Shown piece by piece: positions 48,815-58,031 of a stretch of DNA of 64,000 bases. Where the stretch lies: positions 1 through 64,000 of the forward strand of contig NZ_JACYOX010000019.1 of assembly GCF_015352955.1 (NCBI RefSeq). Direction: 5' to 3'. A model generated the notes under the pieces. It was not told where the DNA came from and did no database searches. It saw only the letters and a list, made by a program, of their open reading frames with translations. The number at the start of each line of letters is the position of its first letter. Positions within the stretch are counted from its first letter, which is position 1. The DNA comes from Noviherbaspirillum soli. GTDB lineage: Bacteria; Pseudomonadota; Gammaproteobacteria; Burkholderiales; Burkholderiaceae_D. A program made the position numbers and the translations under genes.

Positions 48815-49513
48815 TCAACTGGCGGGGGCAGGCGGATGGGCGGCTTCGCTGTACTTCTCCAGGCAGTAGCCCAGCCCGCGCACGGTGGCGATGCGCACGC
48901 CGCCGGTCTCGATCTTCTTCCTCAGCCGGTGCACATAGACCTCGATCGCATTGTTGCTGACTTCCTCGCCCCATTCGCACATGTGGTCCACCAGCTGTTC
49001 CTTGGACACCAGGCGGCCGGTGCGCTGCAGCAGCACTTCCAGCAGGCCCAGCTCGCGCGCCGACAGGTCCAGCATCTGGTCATTGATGTAGGCGATGCGG
49101 CCGACCTGGTCGTAGCACAGCGGCCCATGCCGGATCACGGTCGGCCCGCCGCCGACGCCGCGCCGCACCAGTGCCCGCACCCGCGCCTCCAGCTCGGACA
49201 GGGCAAACGGCTTGGCCATGAAGTCGTCGGCGCCGAGGTCCAGGCCCTTGACCCGCTGGTCTACGGAGTCGTTGGCGGTCAGGATCAGCACCGGCAGCCG
49301 GGAGTTGCGCGCCCGTAGCCGCCGCAGCACTTCCAGGCCGCTCATCCTTGGCAGGCCAAGGTCGAGGATCAGCAGGTCGAAATCCTGGGTGGAAAGTGCG
49401 GAATCGGCTTCCTGGCCGGACTTGACGCAGTCGGTCGCATAGCCCGACTGGCGCAGGGAACGGGTCAGGCCATCGGCCAGTACGCCGTCATCTTCAGCTA
49501 ACAGAATACGCAT
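48815..49513 (-). CDS. OmpR/PhoB-family response regulator
   Basis: The 232-residue regulator has a receiver domain with the acidic pair in LLAEDDGVLA, phosphoacceptor Asp51 in LLILDLGLPRM, and Lys in FMAKPFALSEL. The C-terminal winged helix (DLSARELGLLEVLLQRTGRL, SNNAIEVYVHRLRKKIETGG, IATVRGLGYCLEKY) binds DNA. With the neighbouring kinase it probably controls the DUF4212/symporter pair, as in other TctD-like systems. It starts at 49513, divergent from recA across a 249-base gap. Its promoter was not clearly seen. Confidence 0.94.
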   Translation of the reverse strand: MRILLAEDDGVLADGLTRSLRQSGYATDCVKSGQEADSALSTQDFDLLILDLGLPRMSGLEVLRRLRARNSRLPVLILTANDSVDQRVKGLDLGADDFMAKPFALSELEARVRALVRRGVGGGPTVIRHGPLCYDQVGRIAYINDQMLDLSARELGLLEVLLQRTGRLVSKEQLVDHMCEWGEEVSNNAIEVYVHRLRKKIETGGVRIATVRGLGYCLEKYSEAAHPPAPAS

Positions 49514-49678
49514 GGTGAAACGGTGTCCCCTCTAGTTGGCGCCAGTCTATTGTCTTTTTGTCTACCCGGCAATAAATCAGGCGAACATCGAACAACTATC
49601 AATGATTCGGCAGATTTTCAGCGAACATTTAGTGTACTGTCTCGGTCCATAAAAAACCCAGGTTTAGCTTGCATAAAG

Positions 49679-49698
49679 TACTGGATTTTTGTACAGTA
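49679..49698 (+). promoter_or_regulatory. LexA (SOS) box of recA
   Basis: TACTGGATTTTTGTACAGTA is a 20-base near-palindrome with the conserved CTG and CAG ten bases apart, matching the LexA site TACTGT-N8-ACAGTA with one changed base (G for T). It lies 64 bases before recA, where LexA would block the promoter until DNA damage. Confidence 0.9.
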
Positions 49699-49762
49699 CT
49701 GGCTGTGAAATAAATTCGTTGAATCAGACTATCCATCGTTGATCTCACGCTGAAAGAAATTT

Positions 49763-50851
49763 ATGGACGACAAGAAAGCAGCAATCTCCGGCTCGGACAA
49801 ATCCAAGGCACTTGCTGCCGCGCTGGCCCAGATCGAAAAGCAGTTTGGCAAGGGCTCCGTCATGCGCATGGCTGACGGCGCGGTGGTCGAGGAAGTGCAG
49901 ACCGTTTCCACCGGTTCGCTGGGACTGGACATTGCGCTGGGCGTAGGCGGCCTGCCGCGCGGCCGGGTAGTGGAAATCTACGGTCCGGAATCCTCGGGCA
50001 AGACCACGCTGACGCTGCAGACCATTGCGCAGATGCAGAAAATGGGCGGCACCTGCGCCTTCATCGACGCCGAGCATGCGCTGGACGTGGTGTATGCGCA
50101 GAAGCTGGGCATCAACCTGCAGGACCTGCTGATTTCCCAGCCGGACACCGGCGAGCAGGCACTGGAAATTTGCGATGCGCTGGTGCGTTCCGGCGGCGTT
50201 GACCTGATCGTTGTCGACTCGGTGGCGGCACTGACGCCGCGCGCCGAAATCGAAGGCGACATGGGTGACTCCCTGCCTGGCCTGCAGGCCCGCCTGATGT
50301 CGCAAGCGCTGCGCAAGCTGACCGGCTCGATCAACCGCACCAACACCCTGGTGATCTTCATCAACCAGATCCGCATGAAGATCGGCGTGATGTTCGGCAA
50401 CCCGGAAACCACCACCGGCGGCAATGCGCTGAAGTTCTATGCGTCGGTGCGCCTGGACATTCGCCGTACCGGCTCGATCAAATCGGGCGATGAAGTGATC
50501 GGCAATGAAACCAAGGTCAAGGTCGTGAAGAACAAGATTGCGCCGCCGTTCAAGGAAGCGCACTTCGACATCCTGTACGGAGAAGGCACCTCGCGCGAAG
50601 GCGAGATCCTGGACCTGGGCGCGGATGCAAAGATCATCGAGAAGTCGGGCGCCTGGTACAGCTACAACGGCGAGCGCATCGGCCAGGGCAAGGACAATGC
50701 ACGCAACTTCCTGAAAGAGCGTCCGGAACTGGCGCTGGAAATCGAAAACAAGGTGCGTGCTTCGCTGGGCGTACCGCTGTTGCCGGTGCCGAAGGGTGCG
50801 GAAGCAGGCAAGGCTGCGCGTGAAGTGAAGGAAGCCGGCGCTGCCGAGTAA
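49763..50851 (+). CDS. recA: Recombinase RecA
   Basis: The 362-residue recombinase has Walker A at 74-82 (GPESSGKTT), Walker B in [20 protein letters not shown], the L2-region [20 protein letters not shown], and an acidic/Ala-rich C-terminal tail. It coats single-stranded DNA, pairs homologues and triggers LexA self-cleavage. It starts at 49763 and is controlled by the LexA box upstream. A strong terminator follows, and recX, which often sits next to recA in related genomes, is not in the following 700 bases. Confidence 0.99.
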   Translation: MDDKKAAISGSDKSKALAAALAQIEKQFGKGSVMRMADGAVVEEVQTVSTGSLGLDIALGVGGLPRGRVVEIYGPESSGKTTLTLQTIAQMQKMGGTCAFIDAEHALDVVYAQKLGINLQDLLISQPDTGEQALEICDALVRSGGVDLIVVDSVAALTPRAEIEGDMGDSLPGLQARLMSQALRKLTGSINRTNTLVIFINQIRMKIGVMFGNPETTTGGNALKFYASVRLDIRRTGSIKSGDEVIGNETKVKVVKNKIAPPFKEAHFDILYGEGTSREGEILDLGADAKIIEKSGAWYSYNGERIGQGKDNARNFLKERPELALEIENKVRASLGVPLLPVPKGAEAGKAAREVKEAGAAE

Positions 50852-50914
50852 GGTGGAAAAGGGTGGCGATCTGTGATCGCTGCATTTCTTTACAAGCCAG
50901 TTGCTTGGGATAGA

Positions 50915-50946
50915 GAAGCCTGCTGGAGACAGCGGGCTTCTTTCAT
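50915..50946 (+). terminator. Rho-independent terminator of recA
   Basis: GAAGCCTGCTG (50915-50925) pairs with CAGCGGGCTTC (50930-50940), with one G-U pair, around a GAGA loop, then TTTCATTTCT. It lies 64 bases past the recA stop. Confidence 0.8.
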
Positions 50947-51026
50947 TTCTGGAAGGCTTAGAGAAATGGCGATGAACGAAAGCGGCACTTGCGGTCGCGG
51001 TTTAGGTTTCGGTTGCTTTTGAAGTC

Positions 51027-51101
51027 CGCGCAGCGACCGTTGCCATTGCTTTTGAAGTGGTATCTGCAGTTGTAGTAGCCGTTGCCGTGAAGTCCCGTTG
51101 A
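51027..51101 (-). repeat. Dispersed repeat copy B (inverted relative to copy A)
   Basis: On the minus strand the three blocks of copy A recur in the same order: 51101-51087 (15 bases), 51060-51046 (15 bases) and 51037-51027 (11 bases), all exact. Here only short GCAAxG-like units lie between, so it lacks the (GCAACT)6 expansion. Another CTTCAAAAGCAA-type unit is at about 51012-51024. Confidence 0.75.
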
Positions 51102-51131
51102 TCGAAGGCGGGAAGCCCACACGACAAGACT

Positions 51132-51593
51132 GACAAGCGGCAATTCTTCTGCAATCAGTATGTCGGCTTGTTGCTTCTGTATTTCTTCAACCCGACCCTA
51201 AGAACACTGCGCTGCATGCGCAAGCTCACCGACCTGGAGTGCGTGCAGCGCCGGCTGAAATGTCATCGCGTTTCGCTCAGCTCGCTGTCGGAAGCGGGAT
51301 CAGCCTTCGATGCCGAGCCAGTGCGCGAGATTTTCAGGGAATTGAGCGCGCAAATGCCGGCAGCGCCCATGTCCAACCAGCACAACGCCTTGCGCACGCT
51401 GACTGCCGTCGAAGGCAGCTTGTTGCCGGCCTTGCCGCGCATGATGTGGGGATTGTGGCTCAACGAGCATCACCATGCGGCGAGGCTGCATTTGCATTTC
51501 GAAGTGGCACGCGGCATCCCGGCCGATGCCAGCATCACCACCGGACAAGGTTCGGAAGTGCGTCAACTGCGTCAGCATTTCCAGGCCGGGCGC
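51132..51593 (+). pseudogene. Transposase fragment (IS4-like DDE family), broken at both ends
   Basis: A frame without a start codon reads CNQYVGLLLLYFFNPTLRTL, then LSSLSEAGSAFDAEPVREIF, LTAVEGSLLPALPRMMWGLW and HHHAARLHLHFEVARGIPAD, ending EVRQLRQHFQAGRL. This is the centre of a transposase of the IS4-like DDE family, where the first catalytic Asp is expected in AVDGS; here it is Glu (AVEGS). The start and the rest of the catalytic core are missing. The fragment stops at the stop codon of the RMD1/YagE gene on the other strand. The frame runs on by chance inside that gene. Confidence 0.8.
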
Positions 51594-52481
51594 CTAGTGG
51601 CCGAAATGCCCATACAGCGACACCACCAGCTCCATCACGATCAGCGCCACGATGTACCACTCGACCCGGTGCGAACTCTTGTAGCGGACCGTCTCCAGCA
51701 GCGTTTCGGCAGTGCGCACCAGCGTGGCCAGCTTGCGCTCCAGCGCCTTGGCGCGGTCGATGATTTCATAGTCGCCTTCGAGCCGCGCATGCAGTCCTTC
51801 AAGGTGGCTGTTGCTCCATAACAGCTCGGGCTTGTCCATCACCTCGGCTCGGCTGGTCAGCCTGTGTTCCGACAGCAGCATGTTGCCCACTGCCCGCATC
51901 AGTTCCTGGGAGCGCACCGAGAAGCGGCCGTCGTCGGCCAGGTCCTGCGCCAAGGGTTCGATGCGGTCGAATTCGCCGGCCGAGCGGCGTTCCTGGAAGG
52001 ACAGCATGGCCGCCTTGGACATCACTTCGGCCAGCAGCTGCAGCCGGTCGCGGTCGGCCGCATGGATGTGGATGGCATTGCCAACCGGGCCTTCATGGGT
52101 TTCCGGGTCGACGATGACAGTCGCCTTTTCCTCGGCCAGCGCGTCGCCCTTGCCCGAACTGGCGGGACCGATGCTGGCCATCAGCCATTCGCGGTCGCCG
52201 GCTTCCTCGGCGAAGAAGGCCACCGCGCCATAGCGGAAGATGGCCGCCACGCCGGCGCCGGGCAGGCGCACCATCAGCGGCGACTGCGCCACCATCGGCA
52301 GGTGGGCCAGCGCCTTGATGTCGATGCGCTCGGCGACGATGGCCACGGCGGCGGTGAATTCGGTGGCGGCAATCAGCGGCTTGCCCTCGCGGCGCACGAT
52401 GCGCTGGGTGCGGGACCGGCGACGGCCAGCGCGCGGCGTCCAGTTGATCGCGGGCCGGTGCGGGATGGATGGCTGGGTCAT
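51594..52481 (-). CDS. RMD1/YagE family (DUF155) protein
   Basis: The 295-residue protein has a basic N-terminus, a mixed domain with AVAFFAEEAGDREWLMASIG, the conserved helical SFQERRSAGEFDRIEPLAQD and MLLSEHRLTSRAEVMDKPEL-LWSNSHLEGL, and one C-terminal membrane helix (YIVALIVMELVVSLYG). The yeast relatives Rmd1 and Rmd8 act in meiotic division and mitochondria; the bacterial role is unknown. It starts at 52481 behind GGGAGAAG. Its stop codon is the junction with the transposase fragment. Confidence 0.88.
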   Translation of the reverse strand: MTQPSIPHRPAINWTPRAGRRRSRTQRIVRREGKPLIAATEFTAAVAIVAERIDIKALAHLPMVAQSPLMVRLPGAGVAAIFRYGAVAFFAEEAGDREWLMASIGPASSGKGDALAEEKATVIVDPETHEGPVGNAIHIHAADRDRLQLLAEVMSKAAMLSFQERRSAGEFDRIEPLAQDLADDGRFSVRSQELMRAVGNMLLSEHRLTSRAEVMDKPELLWSNSHLEGLHARLEGDYEIIDRAKALERKLATLVRTAETLLETVRYKSSHRVEWYIVALIVMELVVSLYGHFGH

Positions 52482-52653
52482 TGTTCTTCTCCCGTAAATG
52501 AAAACGCGTTCCTGCTCAGTAACGTGGCGTGCCGGCAGGTATGCAGCCCTGTTGCGCTGCCTTTCTACTGTAGCGCATGCCTGATGAAAGCTTTACCCTC
52601 CGGCGCAAGCCTTGCCGGTGCCGCGCGCCCATTTTTCCTTTATGCTGGCGGCC

Positions 52654-53142
52654 ATGCCGATTCCCTCGATTTTCTCCGCCGTCGTGCCGGCCCCGTTTGG
52701 CGCGATGGGCGTGCGCACCGACCATGGCCTGGTGCGTGAACTGGTGTACCTGCCGCCATCCCATGCGCTGCTGGACCCGGTCGATGACCTGGCCGGACAG
52801 GTCGCGCGCCAGCTGCAACGCTATTTCGCCGACCCTGAATTCCGCTTCGACCTGCCGCTGCAGGCAGCCGGCACGCCATTCCAGCAAAAGGTCTGGTCCG
52901 CGATCTCCGCCATTCCGCCCGGCCGGGTGCGCACCTATGGCGACATCGCCCGCCTGCTCGGCTCGGCGCCGCGCGCGGTGGGCCAGGCCTGCGGCGCCAA
53001 CTGGTTTCCGCTGGCGGTGCCGTGCCACCGCGTCACCGCGGCCGGCGGGCTGGGCGGCTTTGCCAACAGCGCCGACGCCGATGGCTTTCACCTGCGGGTC
53101 AAGCGCTGGCTGCTGGCCCATGAAGGCGTGGAGGGCTACTGA
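52654..53142 (+). CDS. ogt: Methylated-DNA-[protein]-cysteine S-methyltransferase
   Basis: The 162-residue suicide enzyme takes the methyl group from O6-methylguanine. The active site AVPCHRV has Cys124, preceded by the recognition helix region TPFQQKVWSAISAIPPGRVR, TYGDIARLLGSAPRAVG and GANWFPL. The start at 52654 is chosen; 52642 would add four residues. Its TGA overlaps the xerD ATG by one base (TGATG), so translation is coupled, an odd pairing of repair and chromosome-dimer genes found in some relatives. Confidence 0.95.
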   Translation: MPIPSIFSAVVPAPFGAMGVRTDHGLVRELVYLPPSHALLDPVDDLAGQVARQLQRYFADPEFRFDLPLQAAGTPFQQKVWSAISAIPPGRVRTYGDIARLLGSAPRAVGQACGANWFPLAVPCHRVTAAGGLGGFANSADADGFHLRVKRWLLAHEGVEGY

Positions 53143-54053
53143 TGGAGCAGGCAGCAAAGGCGCTCGCAAGCCAGCCGCAGATCGATGCCTTCTGCGACAC
53201 CCTGTGGCTGGAAGACGGCCTGGCGAAGAACACCCTGGAAGCCTACCGGCGCGACCTCACCCTGTTTGCGGTTTGGCTGGAAGCCGAGCACGGCAAGCCG
53301 CTGGACGCGGCGGGCGCGCCGGAACTCAACGGCTATTTCGCCGCCCGCCATGCCGACAGCCGCGCCACCTCGTCGAACCGCCGGCTGGCGGTGCTGCGGC
53401 GCTATTACCAGATGGCGCTGCGGCAGAACCGCATTGCCATCGACCCCTGCCTGCGCATGCGTTCGGCGCGCCAGCCGCAGCGTTTCCCCAAGACATTGTC
53501 GGAGGCCCAGGTCGAGGCGCTGCTGGCCGCGCCCGACACCGGCACGCCGCTGGGCCTGCGCGACCGCACCATGCTGGAACTGATGTATGCCAGTGGCCTG
53601 CGGGTATCGGAACTGGTGCTGCTCAAATCCATGGAAGTCGGCATGAACGAAGGCGTGCTGCGCATCACCGGCAAGGGCGACAAGACGCGGCTGGTGCCGT
53701 TCGGCGACGAGGCGCGCGGCTGGATCGAGCGTTACCTGAAGGAAGCGCGCGGCGCCATCCTGAACGGGCAGACCGATGACGCCCTGTTCGTCACTGCCCG
53801 CGGCGGCGCGATGACCCGGCAGATGTTCTGGATACTGATCAAGAAACATGCGTTGAAGGCCGGCATCAATGCGCCGCTGTCGCCGCATACCCTGCGCCAT
53901 GCCTTCGCCACCCATCTGCTCAACCATGGCGCCGACCTGCGGGTGGTGCAGTTGCTGCTGGGCCATGCCGACATTTCCACCACCCAGATCTATACCCACG
54001 TCGCCCGCGAGCGTCTGAAGCTGCTGCATGCGCAGCATCATCCCCGCGGCTGA
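53142..54053 (+). CDS. xerD: Tyrosine recombinase XerD
   Basis: The 303-residue enzyme resolves chromosome dimers with XerC at dif. The catalytic set is complete: Arg154 (SGLRVSEL), Lys178 (TGKGDKTRL), His249 and Arg252 ([14 protein letters not shown]), His275 (LLGHADIST) and Tyr284 ([12 protein letters not shown]). The N-terminal SAM-like domain ([20 protein letters not shown]) is standard. It starts at 53142 right on the ogt stop. XerD is preferred over XerC because of [17 protein letters not shown], but only whole-genome comparison can settle this. Confidence 0.92.
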   Translation: MEQAAKALASQPQIDAFCDTLWLEDGLAKNTLEAYRRDLTLFAVWLEAEHGKPLDAAGAPELNGYFAARHADSRATSSNRRLAVLRRYYQMALRQNRIAIDPCLRMRSARQPQRFPKTLSEAQVEALLAAPDTGTPLGLRDRTMLELMYASGLRVSELVLLKSMEVGMNEGVLRITGKGDKTRLVPFGDEARGWIERYLKEARGAILNGQTDDALFVTARGGAMTRQMFWILIKKHALKAGINAPLSPHTLRHAFATHLLNHGADLRVVQLLLGHADISTTQIYTHVARERLKLLHAQHHPRG

Positions 54054-54069
54054 CGAAATGATTGGCGCC

Positions 54070-54456
54070 ATGGCGATCCGCATCGTCCGTCTCGGCAGCC
54101 CGCGCGTGCAAGGCGAGGGCTTGCGGCTGGGCACCGTGCGGCGTCCGCCGCGCGGCGTGCCCAAGGCCGACTTCGCCCGGCGCGACTTCTACGACGTCTG
54201 GCTGCCGCTGCTCTCGCCTGAACCGGAACTGGTGAAAACCTGGCTGCAGGCGGAGGATGACGCCTCTCTATCCCGCTGCCGCAGGCACTTCATCGCCCAG
54301 ATGAACAAGCCCGACGCCGCCCGCCTGCTCGACCTGCTGGCGGCGCTGTCGCACCAGACCGCCTTGTCCCTGGGCTGCTACTGCGTCGACCCGGCCCGCT
54401 GCCACCGCACCGTATTGCGCGATCTCCTTATTGAGCGTGGAGCGATTATCGAATAA
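54070..54456 (+). CDS. DUF488 family protein
   Basis: The 128-residue protein has the DUF488 pattern: IRIVRLGSPRVQGEGLRLGT, RRPPRGVPKADFARRDFYDV and WLPLLSPEPELV, with a late CYCVDPARCHRTVLRDLL that places paired Cys residues near a possible metal site. Function is unknown; relatives are often near nucleic-acid enzymes. The start at 54070 (MAIRIVRLG) matches the family; 54058 is an alternative. It follows xerD closely and may be co-transcribed. Confidence 0.88.
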   Translation: MAIRIVRLGSPRVQGEGLRLGTVRRPPRGVPKADFARRDFYDVWLPLLSPEPELVKTWLQAEDDASLSRCRRHFIAQMNKPDAARLLDLLAALSHQTALSLGCYCVDPARCHRTVLRDLLIERGAIIE

Positions 54457-54518
54457 AAGTTCGGCATGCTACGATGCTGGGACAGCCCACCCAGTAGTCC
54501 TTCATCGGAGAGAACGTC

Positions 54519-54716
54519 GTGGCGAAAACCAATTTTCAGTATGAGAAGCGGCAGAAAGAGCTTGAAAAGAAGCGCAAGAAGGAAGAGAAGCTGAAGCGCA
54601 AGCAGGAGCGCGGAAGCGAAAGCGGCGAGAGTGGCGAGAGTGGCGATACCCAGGCCAGCGGCACGGAAGCGCTGCCCGAGCCGGTGGAACACGATTCCCA
54701 GACCGAAACGCCCTGA
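54519..54716 (+). CDS. Small, highly charged conserved protein
   Basis: The 65-residue protein starts with GTG at 54519, six bases after GGAGAG. Residues 1-35 are almost all Lys, Glu, Arg and Gln (KRQKELEKKRKKEEKLKRKQ), likely one long helix that binds nucleic acid or ribosome, and the rest is a Ser/Gly/Glu/Thr tail. Short KRQKELEKKRK-type proteins occur in many Burkholderiales. The function is unknown. It is convergent with the EEP-nuclease gene, only five bases apart. Confidence 0.75.
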   Translation: MAKTNFQYEKRQKELEKKRKKEEKLKRKQERGSESGESGESGDTQASGTEALPEPVEHDSQTETP

Positions 54717-54721
54717 TCCGG

Positions 54722-55678
54722 TTACCGCTGGAACAGGCGCAGCCTGACCAGCACCGCGCCGTGGTCGGAGGTTTCGGGGGCGCGGAAAATGACATGGTCA
54801 TTCAGGTAGGCCACGTCGAGCACTTCACCCAGCGCATGCTTTGATGCCGGATTGAACTCCTCCGAGACCAGCACATGGTCGATGGTCTCAAAGTTGCCGT
54901 CATGCACATGGGTATAGCCGACATCGCGCAGCGGGTCGCGCCGTGACTGCAGCCGGTAGCATTCAAACATCCGTTCGTCATGGCCATTCAAACCACGGCC
55001 GCCGCCCAGCGCCATCTGGGTCGGCACCGCGTCGGCCACATCATTGAAGTCGCCCATCACCATCATCGGCAGGCGCCGGCCGGCGGCGAAGTCGGTCAGC
55101 AGGTAGCGCAGGCCCAGCGCTTCGGCGCCGCGCCGCACCATGGATCGCAATACCGCCGCGCCGACGCTGGCGGGATCGGTTTCATTGTCATCGGTCCGGT
55201 AGTCAGGTCGCTTGGATTTGAGGTGGACCACAAAAATCGTCAGCGCCAGTCCAGGCGCCAGCAGGACCGGCACCTGCAGCACCGGCCGGGTGAAGCGGGT
55301 CATGGCTTCCTTCAGGTCCAGCAGCGGCACCGCCAAGCCACGCGGCAGGTCCACATGCTTGACGGGCTCGCCGGCCAGCGGCAGCCGGGTGACCAGCGCA
55401 ACGCTGGGTGTAAGCTTGCCCGGCTCGGGCTCGAAGCCGATATGGACGGCATCGCGGTAGCGTTCGCTGCGGGCCATCACGTCCCTGACCGCGTCCTGCG
55501 AAAACACTTCCTGCAGGGCAATGACATCGGCGTCGAGCCGGTCGAACTGGCGCGCCAGCCAGTCGATCTTGGCGCCGTACTGCGCTTCGGTATAGGGTTC
55601 GATGCCGTCGTAGAAGCGCAGGCCGGGACGGGCGAGGTTCAGGACGTTAAAGGTCGCCAGGCGAATTTCCTGTTGCAT
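54722..55678 (-). CDS. Endonuclease/exonuclease/phosphatase (EEP) family protein
   Basis: The 318-residue protein has the EEP set of motifs: LATFNVLNLARPG, DADVIALQEVFSQ with the metal-binding Glu, FVVHLKSKRPD, MGDFNDVADAVP, and SDHGAVLVRLR at the end. Such enzymes cut DNA, RNA or phosphate esters using Mg; the substrate cannot be told. There is no signal peptide. The start at 55678 has GGTGAGG before it. It is divergent from the ybaK gene across 36 bases. Confidence 0.9.
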   Translation of the reverse strand: MQQEIRLATFNVLNLARPGLRFYDGIEPYTEAQYGAKIDWLARQFDRLDADVIALQEVFSQDAVRDVMARSERYRDAVHIGFEPEPGKLTPSVALVTRLPLAGEPVKHVDLPRGLAVPLLDLKEAMTRFTRPVLQVPVLLAPGLALTIFVVHLKSKRPDYRTDDNETDPASVGAAVLRSMVRRGAEALGLRYLLTDFAAGRRLPMMVMGDFNDVADAVPTQMALGGGRGLNGHDERMFECYRLQSRRDPLRDVGYTHVHDGNFETIDHVLVSEEFNPASKHALGEVLDVAYLNDHVIFRAPETSDHGAVLVRLRLFQR

Positions 55679-55714
55679 AATACCTCACCAAAATTTCGAA
55701 TGAGCGTATCACGC

Positions 55715-56209
55715 ATGAGCAGGAAAGAGCATATCTCCGAGACCCCGGCCACCCAGTATCTGCGGCGCCAGCGCATTGTGTTCTCGGAACATCCCTATCA
55801 GTACGAGGAACATGGCGGCACCACGGTGTCGGCGCGCGAGCTGGGCGTGAATGAACACCAGGTGGTCAAGACCCTGGTGATGCAGGACGAGGCCGGCAAG
55901 CCGCTGATCGTGCTGATGCACGGCGACTGCAAGGTGTCGACCAAGAACCTGGCGCGCCAGATCGGCTGCAAGTCGGTCGAACCCTGCGCGCCCGAGGTTG
56001 CGCAGCGGCATTCCGGCTACCAGGTCGGCGGCACCTCGCCGTTCGGCACCCGCAAGGCCATGCCGGTATATGTCGAACAGGGCATCCTCGGGCTGGAGCG
56101 GATCTACATCAACGGCGGCCGGCGCGGCTACCTGGTCGGCCTCGATCCGGCCGTTCTCCCTGCGATACTCCCGGTGACCGCTGTATCATGCGCGCTGGCC
56201 GGGCAATAG
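55715..56209 (+). CDS. ybaK: Cys-tRNA(Pro)/Cys-tRNA(Cys) deacylase YbaK
   Basis: The 164-residue editing protein hydrolyses mischarged Cys-tRNA(Pro). It has TPATQYLRRQRIVFSEHPYQ, KTLVMQDEAGKPLIVLMHGD, CKVSTKNLARQIGCKSVEPC with the key Lys, and GGTSPFGTRKAMPVYVEQGI, all typical of the YbaK/EbsC group. Start at 55715 (MSRKEHISETP) gives the usual length; ATG 55700 would add five residues. Just downstream is plsY with a 36-base gap on the same strand. Confidence 0.92.
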   Translation: MSRKEHISETPATQYLRRQRIVFSEHPYQYEEHGGTTVSARELGVNEHQVVKTLVMQDEAGKPLIVLMHGDCKVSTKNLARQIGCKSVEPCAPEVAQRHSGYQVGGTSPFGTRKAMPVYVEQGILGLERIYINGGRRGYLVGLDPAVLPAILPVTAVSCALAGQ

Positions 56210-56245
56210 CCGGCTCCGACACCATCAATAAGACCCAGGGAGTCT

Positions 56246-56851
56246 ATGTATACCGTTTTGTTCGCCGTTGCCGCCTATCTGATCGGCTCCATTTCCTTTG
56301 CCGTGGTTTGCAGCCGGCTGTTCGGCATCGCCGACCCGCGCACCTACGGCTCGAAAAATCCGGGCGCCACCAATGTGCTGCGCAGCGGCAACAAGAAGGC
56401 GGCAATCGCCACGCTGATCGGCGACTGCGCAAAGGGCTGGTTCGCGGTCTGGCTGGCCATCCGCCTCGCGCCGCAGTTCGGCGTGGAAGAGGGCGGCATT
56501 GCGCTGGTGGCGATCGCGGTCTTTCTCGGCCATCTGTGGCCGGTGTTTTTCCGTTTCGTCGGCGGCAAGGGCGTGGCCACCGCGCTCGGCGTGTTGCTGG
56601 GCCTGAATGTCTGGCTGGGACTGGGAACGCTGGCCACCTGGCTGATCATCGCCTATGCCTTCCGCTATTCTTCGCTGGCGGCGCTGGTGGCCAGCCTGTT
56701 TGCGCCGTTCTTCTATGTGCTGCTGTTCGGCGTCGATGTGCAATTGCTGGCGGTGGTGGCGATGAGCGTGCTGCTGGTTTATCGCCATGGCAAGAATATT
56801 GCCAACCTGATCAGCGGCAAGGAAAGCCGCATCGGCAGCAAGAAGTCGTAG
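56246..56851 (+). CDS. plsY: Glycerol-3-phosphate acyltransferase PlsY
   Basis: The 201-residue integral membrane enzyme uses acyl phosphate to acylate glycerol-3-phosphate, starting phospholipid synthesis with PlsX. The family motifs are [39 protein letters not shown] and [14 protein letters not shown], with about five membrane helices. The start at 56246 has AGGGAG upstream. A CGGCTG/CAGCCG hairpin (56852-56869) directly follows the stop. It is convergent with tsaD. Confidence 0.95.
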   Translation: MYTVLFAVAAYLIGSISFAVVCSRLFGIADPRTYGSKNPGATNVLRSGNKKAAIATLIGDCAKGWFAVWLAIRLAPQFGVEEGGIALVAIAVFLGHLWPVFFRFVGGKGVATALGVLLGLNVWLGLGTLATWLIIAYAFRYSSLAALVASLFAPFFYVLLFGVDVQLLAVVAMSVLLVYRHGKNIANLISGKESRIGSKKS

Positions 56852-56926
56852 CGGCTGTTCTGGCAGCCGTGCTGGATCACGGTCCATCGCAGGCGCCGGC
56901 AGGCGGCATCTGCGCCGGCCCTGGCC

Positions 56927-57952
56927 TCAGATCCTCAGTTCATCCAGCGGCCAGCGCGGCCGCACATTGAAGGCATAGTCCTTCTGCGCCGCTTCCGGCT
57001 GCAATTGCAGCCGCATCGCGCCGGCAAAGGCGATCATCGCCCCGTTGTCGGTGCAGAACTCCAGTTCCGGGTAAAACACCCGGAAGCGTTTTTTCGCCGC
57101 CGCCGCATTCAGTGCTTCCCGCAACTGCCGGTTGGCGCCGACGCCGCCGGCGATCACCAGTCGCTTCAGCCCGGTCTGCTTCAGCGCCGCCAGGCACTTC
57201 GCCACCAGCACTTCCACGATCGCATCGACGAAGGCGCGCGCCACATTGGCCTTGTCCTGCTCGCAGATATTGGTGATGTTGTTCTTCACCAGCGTCAGCA
57301 CCGCGGTCTTGAGCCCGGAAAAGCTGAAATTGAGGTTCTTCGAATGCAGCATCGGCCGCGGCAGGGTATAGACGCCCGGATCGCCGAATTCCGCCAGCCG
57401 CGAAATCGCCGGACCGCCCGGATAACCCAGGCCCAGCAGCTTGGCCGACTTGTCGAACGCCTCGCCGGCCGCATCGTCCACCGTCTCGCCCAGGAGCGTG
57501 TAGCGGCCAACGCCATCGACCCGCATCAGCTGGGTATGGCCGCCCGATACCAGCAATGCGACGAAGGGAAATTCCGGCGGCTCGCTGGCCAGCAGCGGCG
57601 ACAGCAGGTGGCCTTCCAGGTGATGCACGCCCAGCACCGGCTTGTCCAGCGCCAGGCCCAGCCCGCAGGCGACGGAAGCGCCGACCAGCAGCGCGCCGGC
57701 CAGGCCGGGGCCCTGGGTATAGGCGATCGCATCGATCGCATGGCGGTCGGTGCCGCCCTGGGCCAGCACCTGTTCCAGCAGCGGCAGCGCGCGCCGGATA
57801 TGGTCGCGCGACGCCAGTTCCGGCACCACGCCGCCGTATTGTTCATGCATGGCCACCTGCGAATGCAAGGCATGGGACAGCAGGCCGCGCTGCGTGTCGT
57901 ACAGGGCCAGGCCGGTTTCATCGCAGGAGGATTCGACGCCGAGGACTATCAT
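56927..57952 (-). CDS. tsaD: tRNA N6-adenosine threonylcarbamoyltransferase TsaD
   Basis: The 341-residue enzyme makes t6A in tRNA with TsaB and TsaE. It has the metal-binding HHLEGH region ([14 protein letters not shown]), [20 protein letters not shown] at the start, and [17 protein letters not shown], together with VASRDH-like [17 protein letters not shown]. Length and order match. It starts at 57952. It is divergent from the ANTAR regulator across 79 bases. Confidence 0.97.
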   Translation of the reverse strand: MIVLGVESSCDETGLALYDTQRGLLSHALHSQVAMHEQYGGVVPELASRDHIRRALPLLEQVLAQGGTDRHAIDAIAYTQGPGLAGALLVGASVACGLGLALDKPVLGVHHLEGHLLSPLLASEPPEFPFVALLVSGGHTQLMRVDGVGRYTLLGETVDDAAGEAFDKSAKLLGLGYPGGPAISRLAEFGDPGVYTLPRPMLHSKNLNFSFSGLKTAVLTLVKNNITNICEQDKANVARAFVDAIVEVLVAKCLAALKQTGLKRLVIAGGVGANRQLREALNAAAAKKRFRVFYPELEFCTDNGAMIAFAGAMRLQLQPEAAQKDYAFNVRPRWPLDELRI

Positions 57953-58031
57953 TCAGAAGGACCGGAAGAGGGTGGCAAGCTTTTTGCAAAGCGGTATTGT
58001 AAAGGAAAGCGCCCCTGCGCTTATCAGACCC

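Noticed and set aside
51599-51821. Continuation of the transposase frame past the RMD1/YagE stop
   Set aside because: The homology ends at about 51593; the rest is antisense to a conserved gene and is open by chance.
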